From positions 1 to 12,469 of the forward strand of contig NZ_NXGA01000002.1 of the NCBI RefSeq assembly GCF_002802965.1: a DNA stretch of 12,469 bases. The letters run 5' to 3'. This document shows positions 7,012 through 12,384 of the stretch, piece by piece. How positions within the stretch are numbered: the stretch's first letter is position 1; each line of letters opens with the position of its first letter. The notes below the pieces were generated by a model, which was not told the DNA's origin, made no database searches, and saw nothing but the letters and a program-made list of their open reading frames with translations. A program made the position numbers and the translations under genes. This DNA comes from Sporolactobacillus pectinivorans. GTDB taxonomy: Bacteria; Bacillota; Bacilli; Bacillales; Sporolactobacillaceae.

Positions 7012-7059
7012 TAAACAAAAATAGTCCTCTTATTTTAATAAGAGGACTATTTTTGTTTA
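7012..7059. terminator. Strong bidirectional terminator after the acetyltransferase
   Basis: Perfect 21-bp arms (7012-7032 and 7039-7059) with core AGTCCTCTTA/TAAGAGGACT, an A-run before and TTTTTGTTTA after. It closes the plus-strand transcription block. The 212 bases after it, up to the stop of the minus-strand toxin gene, hold nothing I recognise. Confidence 0.9.
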
Positions 7060-7271
7060 TTTAGAGCGTACTCAAAAATGACATTTTGTATATAAAATTT
7101 ATTTTGATTCATAAGTAATTCAGCTAATGACTTCTATTTTATTAATTTTAGCTATATATTAATATAGAAATAATAGTAAACATCTAATTAACTAAGATAG
7201 ACAATTACAAAGACTTTACACTAAAATTCTTCTGAGTATGTTGAGGGGAATTATTGACAGAATTATCTTTT

Positions 7272-7754
7272 TTACTGTTTTAAATCTTTCACATATCTTT
7301 CCAATGCTAAATAATCTACACACATTGATTCAAAAAATGAAACTTTTTTTATCACAGCATTTTTATATACTTTTTGGGCTTTATTTACGATTCTTTGATT
7401 TTCTTGCCTAATAAAAATTAATTGGTTAGTTAATAAGTTATAATATTCTAAATCTTGCTCCTTTATGTATTGCATATCTATTTTAGAAAGATATTTATCA
7501 GGAACAGGTATCATATTTAAAAATAATAGATATCCTAATCTATTTTGAATATTATTAACCTCAAACAATTTTATTGATAGTTGATTATTTAGTTTTTTAT
7601 TTTCTTTAGGGGAACTTAAGGGGACAAAATAATTAAGATCATTAATAGATAATACAACTCCTAAATAAGGACGAGTGGATTTATTTAATAATACTCTCTC
7701 ATCTACATTTCTTAATTCATTAATATAATCTTCATCAACATAGTATAATTTCAT
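7272..7754 (-). CDS. Type III toxin-antitoxin endoribonuclease, ToxN/AbiQ family
   Basis: A 160-residue cytosolic RNase of the ToxN/AbiQ family, which cleaves A-rich RNA sites and arrests growth when freed of its RNA antitoxin. Family marks: Y10 in VDEDYI; RPYLGVVL (28-35); the active-site loop PLSSPK (45-50), with serine and lysine matching the catalytic region of ToxN; NMIPVP (80-85); and the C-terminal ALERYVKDL helix. The length fits the family (about 150-185). The start is ATG 7754, with AGGAG five bases before it on the minus strand. A frame extending to 7823 would run through the antitoxin terminator and is not used. Upstream lie, in order, the terminator, three 35-nt repeats and a promoter: the classic type III layout. 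AbiQ aborts lactococcal phage infection, so phage defence or plasmid stability is the likely role. Confidence 0.93.
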   Translation of the reverse strand: MKLYYVDEDYINELRNVDERVLLNKSTRPYLGVVLSINDLNYFVPLSSPKENKKLNNQLSIKLFEVNNIQNRLGYLLFLNMIPVPDKYLSKIDMQYIKEQDLEYYNLLTNQLIFIRQENQRIVNKAQKVYKNAVIKKVSFFESMCVDYLALERYVKDLKQ

Positions 7755-7777
7755 AATTTCTCCTACAGTATAAAAAT

Positions 7778-7803
7778 AAAGCGACCAAATATTTGGTCGC
7801 TTT
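7778..7803 (-). terminator. Terminator between antitoxin repeats and toxin gene
   Basis: The inverted repeat AAAGCGACCAAAT / ATTTGGTCGCTTT has no loop beyond the dyad centre. On the minus strand it is followed by TTTATTTTTAT. In type III systems this hairpin ends most transcripts after the antitoxin repeats; the read-through fraction makes toxin mRNA, keeping antitoxin RNA in excess. Confidence 0.9.
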
Positions 7804-7905
7804 TCAATGTCTACTTGTGGCAAGACCTCTCCATTTTTTCAATTCCAACTTTTAGCATGGACTCTCTATTTTTTCAATGTCTACTTGTGGCAAGACCTCT
7901 CCTAT
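7801..7905 (-). repeat. Three tandem 35-bp repeats of the antitoxin
   Basis: Units at 7801-7835, 7836-7870 and 7871-7905 have an exact 35-base period. The outer two are identical over 32 bases (plus strand TTTTCAATGTCTACTTGTGG and onward). The middle unit matches unit 1 at 26 of 35 positions. Eight of its nine changes are four base-pair swaps: 4-17 G-C to A-U, 10-27 G-C to U-A, 11-26 U-A to C-G and 13-24 U-A to A-U. The unit transcribed first loses only the U3-A18 pair of stem 1. Confidence 0.95.
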
Positions 7906-7916
7906 ATACATTTTAA

Positions 7917-7945
7917 ATTTTAGCACTGTATAAATCATATGTCAA
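7917..7945 (-). promoter_or_regulatory. Promoter of the antitoxin-toxin operon
   Basis: On the minus strand the consensus -35 TTGACA (7945-7940) is followed by a 17-base spacer and the -10 TAAAAT (7922-7917). Transcription would start near 7910, a few bases before the first repeat. A strong promoter suits the need for antitoxin excess. Confidence 0.88.
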
Positions 7946-8372
7946 TTTTTTATCTTTATATTATATTTCTCAGAACCGTTCAAATTGGTTTTCTAAGAGA
8001 AAAATGATTAAAGATTTACTAACTGATTTTTCATTAGAAATAAAGCAGGTAGACGCTTGGTACAAAATACTTTCTACACCGATACAAATCCACAATTGAT
8101 TGGAAAGAGTAAAATCCTTTGACAAGCTAATTACCGTATTGTTGATAGTATAAGAAAAGACTTATTAACCAAAAAAATCCTACAAAATCAATAATAATAG
8201 TCTTTTACATTTCTCCACCAACCAATGTTATAGTCCAATTAACGAAAATGATTAGCAAAGTAATGATCCCTCTCTGCGACTAGATTGATTCTTGATAGAT
8301 AGGCGAACTATATATATCATGTTCTAATATACGACCTTTGATAAGTTATTTTCTCTTAATCTAAATTTGTTA
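7946..8372. other. Gene-free stretch with a possible decayed coding remnant
   Basis: About 430 bases without an intact gene. A plus-strand frame at 8048-8194 encodes FYTDTNPQLIGKSKIL, a TGA, then QANYRIVDSIRKDLLTKKIL. It has protein-like composition but no start, ribosome site or family I recognise, so it may be a relic of a lost gene. An imperfect inverted repeat (TCTCAGAACC to GGTTTTCTAAGAGA, about 7968-8000) lies upstream of the antitoxin promoter. I see nothing else: no RNA gene, terminator or clear promoter. Confidence 0.3.
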
Positions 8373-8899
8373 TCATTTTTTCTTTTTAAATAAATTTTTG
8401 GTAATAATAAATGCAACTACATATAACTCAACTGTTACCATTAATGGTAACGTGAAAAGACCCATATACATAAATATATCATTTGCGTGCATTATTCTAT
8501 CCCAATCATCAACGACACTGATGAAGTTCCACACAAAATACCCTGTAGGGACCCCAAATATTATTAAACCTATAATCATTTTTAACAGTAATTGTTTATC
8601 TCTTAGACTCATCGTAGCTATTTTAATGTCTTCTAACGTTAACCAAGATTTTTTTTGAGATGTACTAATTTTTAAATCCTTTATTCCTGTTATATCTTTT
8701 TCTGTCTGATATCCTAAGGCATCTTTTAGAATTAATTTATCTCTACCATTAATACTCACTCTATCTATAATTTCTCTTTCAATAATACAATTATTTACAT
8801 TTTCTGCAAAATAGTTTTTTCTACGTCGTTTTCCTACAAATGGAAATATAAAAATAGGGAATAATAACGAATAAAGAACAAGTAATATAGCTGGCAAAC
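8373..8899 (-). pseudogene. 5'-truncated membrane protein gene, function unknown
   Basis: About 175 codons remain up to the TGA at 8373-8375. The N-terminal side stops at the left end of the IS431-like element, so the true start is lost. The remnant begins inside a hydrophobic segment (LPAILLVLYSLLFPIFIFPF), then KRRRKNYF on the inner side, then a soluble region of about 75 residues, then two more membrane spans (IIGLIIFGVPTGYFVWNFI and FMYMGLFTLPLMVTVELYVVAFII), ending NLFKKKK. A TTG in the IS end could begin a fused frame, and IS431 ends can supply outward promoters, but I see no ribosome site. I do not recognise the family. It may have been a full integral membrane protein of the plasmid that donated the toxin-antitoxin block. 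Confidence 0.6.
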
Positions 8900-8915
8900 G
8901 GTTCTGTTGCAAAGT
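8900..8915. repeat. Left terminal inverted repeat of IS431
   Basis: GGTTCTGTTGCAAAGT, the exact reverse complement of the right end at 9673-9688. Confidence 0.97.
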
Positions 8916-8955
8916 TGAATTTATAATATAATTTTAACAAAAAGGAGTCTTCTGT

Positions 8956-9630
8956 ATGAACTATTTCAGATATAAACAATTTAACAAGGATGTTATCACT
9001 GTAGCCGTTGGCTACTATCTAAGATATGCATTGAGCTATCGTGATATATCTGAAATATTAAGAGAACGTGGTGTAAACGTTCATCATTCAACGATCTACC
9101 GTTGGGTTCAAGAATATGCCCCAATTTTATATCAAATTTGGAAGAAAAAGCATAAAAAAGCTTATTACAAATGGCGTATTGATGAGACGTATATCAAAAT
9201 AAAAGGAAAATGGAGCTATTTATATCGTGCCATTGATACAGAGGGACATACATTAGATATTTGGTTGCGTAAGCAACGAGATAATCATTCAGCATATGCG
9301 TTTATCAAACGTCTCATTAAACAATTTGGTAAGCCTCAAAAGGTAGTTACAGATCAGGCACCTTCAACGAAGGCAGCAATGGCTAAAATAATTAAAGCTT
9401 TTAAACTTAAACCTGACTGTCATTGTACATCGAAATATCTGAATAACCTCATTGAGCAAGATCACCGTCATATTAAAGTAAGAAAGACAAGATATCAAAG
9501 TATCAATACGGCAAAGAATACTTTAAAAGGTATTGAATGTATTTACGCTCTATATAAAAAGAACCGTAGGTCTCTTCAGATCTACGGATTTTCCCCATGC
9601 CACGAAATTAGCATCATGCTAGCAAGTTAA
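8956..9630 (+). CDS. tnp: IS6 family transposase (IS431/IS257)
   Basis: A 224-residue DDE transposase. It has an N-terminal helix-turn-helix region (ALSYRDISEILRERGVNVHHSTIYRWV, about residues 25-51) and the catalytic triad D76 (in WRIDETYIK), D133 (in VVTDQAPS) and E167 (in NLIEQDHRHIK), with 34 residue steps between the last D and E. It makes cointegrates by replicative transposition and can act on other IS431 copies. The start is ATG 8956 with AAAGGAG upstream (8941-8947). The length equals that of the standard staphylococcal element and the frame is intact, so it is probably active. Confidence 0.97.
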   Translation: MNYFRYKQFNKDVITVAVGYYLRYALSYRDISEILRERGVNVHHSTIYRWVQEYAPILYQIWKKKHKKAYYKWRIDETYIKIKGKWSYLYRAIDTEGHTLDIWLRKQRDNHSAYAFIKRLIKQFGKPQKVVTDQAPSTKAAMAKIIKAFKLKPDCHCTSKYLNNLIEQDHRHIKVRKTRYQSINTAKNTLKGIECIYALYKKNRRSLQIYGFSPCHEISIMLAS

Positions 9631-9672
9631 ACGAACACTGACATGATATATTAGTGATTAGCTATATTTTTT

Positions 9673-9688
9673 ACTTTGCAACAGAACC
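9673..9688. repeat. Right terminal inverted repeat of IS431
   Basis: ACTTTGCAACAGAACC, matching bases 62-77 exactly in the other copy and the left end in reverse complement. Confidence 0.97.
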
Positions 9689-9919
9689 GTTTCATGGCTG
9701 TGTCGTTGTGCTTAATACGTTCATCTATCATTTTTTTATAATCATTATTGGCTTGTCGAAGTTCGGCACACTCATATTTAAAGTTTCAGCTGACTGTTTC
9801 AACTTTAAATATTCGGATTCGCTCACACGAAAACTAATTTGTTTTGGCTCCTTACGGTTGGGTTTACGGTTTCGCCCAACAGTTTCGTCGCTAGCCACAA
9901 ATGTGTTTTGTTCGCTCAT
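9689..9919 (-). pseudogene. mobC: Broken plasmid mobilization gene (mobC-like, fused to a second mob fragment)
   Basis: From ATG 9919 (GTGGGA upstream) the frame encodes MSEQNTFVASDETVGRNRK and onward to LNMSVPNF at residue 54. This is the ribbon-helix-helix N-terminus (KQISFRVSESEYLKLKQSAE) of MobC, the relaxosome accessory protein of small pC221-type staphylococcal plasmids. After residue 54 the frame soon meets TGA. In a shifted frame from 9758 down to the IS edge one reads RQANNDYKKMIDERIKHN and AMK, a coiled-coil-like mob protein piece, either distal MobC or another mob gene such as mobB. An internal deletion has thus joined two coding pieces out of frame, and IS431 then removed the rest. 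It is not functional as a mobilization gene. Confidence 0.75.
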
Positions 9920-9931
9920 TATTCCCACCAC

Positions 9932-10130
9932 GCTTTCTTCGAAAGATAACGCCTTTCTTACATTTTACTTTATAGGATAAAGTAAAATTCATAAAGTCGT
10001 TAAGTGGTTTGGCAAGCATTGGCTTTGCTAGCCACTAACGTGGTAGTGACGCCAGCTTGTTGGGGATAATCCCCAAGCCCCTTAGGATTTTTTCTGACGA
10101 AAAAATAGTGACTAATTGCTAGCCACTATA
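9932..10130. other. oriT: Probable origin of transfer (oriT) region of a mobilizable plasmid
   Basis: A gene-free stretch directly upstream of mobC, where oriT lies on pC221-type plasmids. It is richer in GC and structure than its surroundings: an imperfect inverted repeat AGTGGTTTGGCAAGC / GCTTTGCTAGCCACT (10002-10036), a 13-base direct repeat TTGCTAGCCACTA (10025-10037 and 10116-10128), and the dyad TTGGGGATAATCCCCAA (10060-10076) followed by GCCCCTTAGG. I recall this block from several small mobilizable plasmids, but I cannot place the nick site with certainty. If intact, it could still be mobilized in trans. Confidence 0.6.
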
Positions 10131-10134
10131 AAAA

Positions 10135-10602
10135 CTATTTTTTATCAAAAAATTGATTTAAGTCTGTTTTATCTGTATCATTTGCTAATGCTTCTTCAAT
10201 ATAGTCTTGGGCATTAATTAATTTACTTTTTTCAAAAAAAGGAACAGAAACTAGATAATCATTTCCTGCTCGTTGAATAATTAAGGTAGTTAACATACCA
10301 CTACCAAAAATTAAAGCACCAATTAAAAAGAAGATTAATGCTGAGAAAAATGAAGATCCAATCATAGACAATGCAATTAACATGATAATAATCCCAAAAA
10401 TCATAGGCATTATTTTATATTTACTAGATAATTTAGTTGAGCTAATATTTTTTAAAGGAATTGTTTCAGAGTCCTTTCCAGCTGGAAAAATTCCAAAAAT
10501 AGAATTAGCTGTATTAACTTTTACAAATCTAGAGTCTACTGATAGATGACCTTTAATCCAAAAGAATAAAATGGATAAAGAAAACGCTACTTCTTTTTTT
10601 AT
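10135..10602 (-). CDS. PH-like membrane protein of unknown function; start codon reads ATA
   Basis: An open frame of 155 codons from 10602 to the TAG at 10135-10137. It encodes a soluble, PH-domain-like N-terminal half (FSLSILFFWIKGHLSVDSRF, IFGIFPAGKDSETIPLKNI), then two membrane spans (MPMIFGIIIMLIALSMIG and ALIFFLIGALIFGSGMLTTLII), then a charged C-terminus with repeated aspartates. The ribosome site GGAGG at 10614-10610 lies seven bases before ATA 10602, which begins the run (I)-K-K-E-V-A. No ATG, GTG or TTG occurs near it. The first ordinary start is ATG 10410, which would remove the whole N-terminal half. So either AUA is used, or an ATG-to-ATA change has silenced the gene. The PH resemblance is a weak impression. 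Neighbours give no clue to its function. Confidence 0.6.
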   Translation of the reverse strand: MKKEVAFSLSILFFWIKGHLSVDSRFVKVNTANSIFGIFPAGKDSETIPLKNISSTKLSSKYKIMPMIFGIIIMLIALSMIGSSFFSALIFFLIGALIFGSGMLTTLIIQRAGNDYLVSVPFFEKSKLINAQDYIEEALANDTDKTDLNQFFDKK

Positions 10603-10800
10603 TATGTATCCTCCAATATAATATTTTATTAAATTTTAACATTAAAGTTGACTATAGTAATATGTTTTTTTAAATAAATATATTTTATTGAAACATTTGT
10701 TTAAATTCACTCAGTTAATTTTCCTACTATTAAAAGCTATCTATCAAATATAGTAAGTAAAAAATATTAAATAGAATAGTTAACTCAACTCAAAAAATGC

Positions 10801-10841
10801 ATCAAAAAAGAGAGCTCAGAATTTAAACTCTCTTTTTTGAT
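10801..10841 (-). terminator. Terminator of the LPXTG protein gene
   Basis: Perfect 14-bp arms (ATCAAAAAAGAGAG at 10801-10814 and its complement at 10828-10841) with a 13-base loop. It lies five bases after the stop on the minus strand, followed there by GCATTTTTTG. The stretch from here to 10603 has no gene. Confidence 0.85.
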
Positions 10842-10845
10842 AAAT

Positions 10846-11373
10846 TTATTTTTCTTTTGAAAAACGTTTGAATGTTAATAATGAACCAGCAGCTAATAAT
10901 ACTGATGCAATCATTGTTACTAATGTAGCATTTGATGATTCTTCACCAGTTTCTGGTAATGCTTTATCTTGAGATTGCTCTTGAGTATTGTTTTGAGCTG
11001 TAGTGTTGTTATCAGTAGCTTGTGAATAGTGATTATTATCTTGTGTGTTTTGTTGTTGTGCTTCAGCATAAACAATATCTTTTGTAGGTTCTTGTGGACT
11101 ATGCCCAACTACACGACCATCTTTATAAACTTTAGCTGTTGCAGAACCATTATCTTTTTCGCCACCAAAATTTAATTCATAATATTCACCTTTATCTTTA
11201 TAATTACTTGAAATGATTTTTCCTGAAGAAGTGTATTTTGAGCCAATAGCTTGTTCTGCATAATCTTTAACATTTGAGTCATTAACAACTTGGTCTGCAT
11301 TTGCTGTGCCAAAGCTTGTAAATAGTAATGCACCTGCTAATGTTGTTGCTCCTAAAGTTTTAGTTTGTTTCAT
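10846..11373 (-). CDS. Small LPETG cell-wall-anchored surface protein
   Basis: A 175-residue secreted protein covalently anchored to peptidoglycan by sortase A. It has a signal peptide (MKQTKTLGATTLAGALLF, probable cut after ANA, residues 24-26) and a small folded domain of about 70 residues containing KVYKDGRVVGHSP, reminiscent of PepSY-like modules. A Gln/Asn/Thr-rich spacer follows (about 105-137). Then come LPETG (139-143), a hydrophobic stretch and the basic tail KRFSKEK. The start is ATG 11373 with GAGGGGG nine bases upstream. It is short for a wall protein. It reminds me of the small SasX/SesI-like group, but I cannot confirm membership. It is divergent from the lipoprotein gene, sharing 140 bases of control region. 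A role in adhesion or biofilm is possible but not shown. Confidence 0.88.
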   Translation of the reverse strand: MKQTKTLGATTLAGALLFTSFGTANADQVVNDSNVKDYAEQAIGSKYTSSGKIISSNYKDKGEYYELNFGGEKDNGSATAKVYKDGRVVGHSPQEPTKDIVYAEAQQQNTQDNNHYSQATDNNTTAQNNTQEQSQDKALPETGEESSNATLVTMIASVLLAAGSLLTFKRFSKEK

Positions 11374-11414
11374 GAAATTTATCCCCCTCTATATTTTTTA
11401 AAAATTACAACTAA

Positions 11415-11423
11415 ATTCTAACA
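11415..11423 (-). promoter_or_regulatory. Candidate extended -10 promoter of the LPXTG gene
   Basis: On the minus strand TGTTAGAAT (11423-11415) is an extended -10 box with no good -35. It would give a leader of about 35 bases. Upstream of it the block ACTAGGGGGTATAT (11438-11451) and the A/T-rich tract may carry control sites shared with the divergent lipoprotein gene. Confidence 0.4.
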
Positions 11424-11513
11424 TAAACTATTAAAAACTAGGGGGTATATATATATTTTTTTTTATTTTATTAATGTATTATTGTAAATATATTAATAAA
11501 GAGAGGTATTTTT

Positions 11514-12215
11514 ATGAAAAGTATTATAAAATGTGGTTTAGTTATATGCACTTCATCTCTATTTTTAGTTAGCTGTGGTACAGATGTGGCTAACGAAAAA
11601 AGTGTCAATATGAATAAAATATTAAAAGATGATAATGAACATATTAGTTATATAGTAACGGATGAAAACAGCTTATCAAAAGATTCCACAATTGGATTTT
11701 ATATTCTTTCTAAGAATGGTAAAGCTAAGTTATATGATGGTACTGATGAAACCACTGTTTCAAAAATAGCCAAGATGGATAAGAAAGAGATTAAAAATCA
11801 AATGAAAAAAGAAGACAAAGAATACTTTGAGACTGATAAGAAAGATGTTTTAGAATTGGTTGATAAAAACCCTGATGAAGTAAAAGATACTAAATACAAA
11901 GAGCCTAAAGCACAAAAAATTAAAATGTCTTCTTCTTCCTCTGATAAATCATCTTTTAAATTTTTAATTCATGGTTTTGATACAATTTCTGATGACTATC
12001 AAGAAGATCCTAATGAAGATACTCCCACGAAAGGTGTCTATGTGGATAACAGGGAATTAAAATACGATTTCGACAAAGTTGTTAACCCTAAAGAATTCTC
12101 TGACAAGAAATTTGCTGGTTTAAAATATTATGACGATATAGATGAAGTTAATGAGTATCTCATAACTAGAGTTGGTGACAAAGCTAAAGAAGTTGAAATG
12201 GGAGAATCTAAATAA
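11514..12215 (+). CDS. Putative lipoprotein, function unknown
   Basis: A 233-residue exported protein. The N-terminus MKSIIKCGLVICTSSLFLVSC is a lipoprotein signal peptide with lipobox L18-V-S-C21, so C21 should be lipidated and the mature protein held on the outer face of the membrane. The rest is very hydrophilic and rich in Lys, Asp and Glu, with a serine run (MSSSSSDKSS, near 140-148) separating two halves. The second half contains FKFLIHGFDTISDDYQEDP and ends VGDKAKEVEMGESK. The start is ATG 11514 with GAGAGG shortly upstream (11501-11506). I recognise no enzyme motif. It looks like one of the many staphylococcus-specific lipoproteins. It is divergent from the LPXTG gene and ends at a terminator shared with the next gene. 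Confidence 0.82.
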   Translation: MKSIIKCGLVICTSSLFLVSCGTDVANEKSVNMNKILKDDNEHISYIVTDENSLSKDSTIGFYILSKNGKAKLYDGTDETTVSKIAKMDKKEIKNQMKKEDKEYFETDKKDVLELVDKNPDEVKDTKYKEPKAQKIKMSSSSSDKSSFKFLIHGFDTISDDYQEDPNEDTPTKGVYVDNRELKYDFDKVVNPKEFSDKKFAGLKYYDDIDEVNEYLITRVGDKAKEVEMGESK

Positions 12216-12303
12216 TATTAAAAAAATAATGTGAAATTAAATCGAAAATACATTATATATACAACATCACTACTTATAATCGTTAATTATGTTAATTAAA
12301 GGA

Positions 12304-12343
12304 AAAAGACCCAAACACCGTCATATCAGTGTCTGGGTCTTTT
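12304..12343. terminator. Bidirectional terminator between convergent genes
   Basis: AAAAGACCCAAACAC (12304-12318) pairs with GTGTCTGGGTCTTTT (12329-12343) at 14 of 15 positions around a 10-base loop. It serves the lipoprotein gene and the convergent gene entering from the right edge. Confidence 0.88.
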
Positions 12344-12384
12344 AAAAATGAAAAGTGAATATAAGATAATGAGATACTAAAACA

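Larger units (their letters stand above)
7778..7910 (-). ncRNA. Type III antitoxin RNA precursor (ToxI/antiQ-like)
   Basis: The transcript expected from the promoter at 7945-7917 would start near 7910, pass through three tandem 35-nt repeats and end at the hairpin 7803-7778. Each repeat can fold as an H-type pseudoknot: stem 1 pairs repeat positions 3-5 with 16-18, stem 2 pairs 10-13 with 24-27 (position 1 is the first base in the direction of transcription). Repeats are joined by GAAAAAAU, the A-rich kind of site where ToxN-type toxins cut their own antitoxin precursor. The processed units would wrap and inhibit the toxin. The repeat number and length match what is known for lactococcal antiQ (about 2.8 repeats of 35 nt). 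There is no reading frame of note. Confidence 0.9.
8900..9688 (+). mobile_element. Complete IS431/IS257-like insertion sequence (IS6 family)
   Basis: A 789-bp element with perfect 16-bp terminal inverted repeats (GGTTCTGTTGCAAAGT) and one transposase gene. Its flanking octamers, TGGCAAAC on the left and GTTTCATG on the right, do not match, so there is no target duplication. This indicates arrival through cointegrate formation or recombination between IS copies rather than a simple insertion. It joins a truncated membrane-protein gene on one side to a truncated mobilization gene on the other. Confidence 0.97.

Noticed and set aside
7755..7823. N-terminal extension of the toxin frame (MPQVDIEKRP...)
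   Set aside because: It would be translated from the antitoxin repeat and terminator hairpin. The ATG at 7754 has an AGGAG at correct distance and matches the family start.
7801..7905. A short CRISPR array
   Set aside because: The 35-bp units are directly adjacent with no unique spacers, lie behind a promoter, and are followed by a terminator and a ToxN-like gene. This is the type III antitoxin pattern.
7971..7980. CAGAACCGTT as a remnant IS431 end
   Set aside because: Only about seven bases match the terminal repeat (CAGAACC) and the preceding TTGCAA is absent, which is compatible with chance.
8892..9696. Target site duplication around the complete IS431 copy
   Set aside because: The flanking octamers TGGCAAAC and GTTTCATG differ, so no duplication is present.
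11438..11451. ACTAGGGGGTATAT as a full CsoR operator
   Set aside because: Only one half resembles the copper operon site. The opposite half-site (ATACC) is missing, so it is listed only as a weak possibility.
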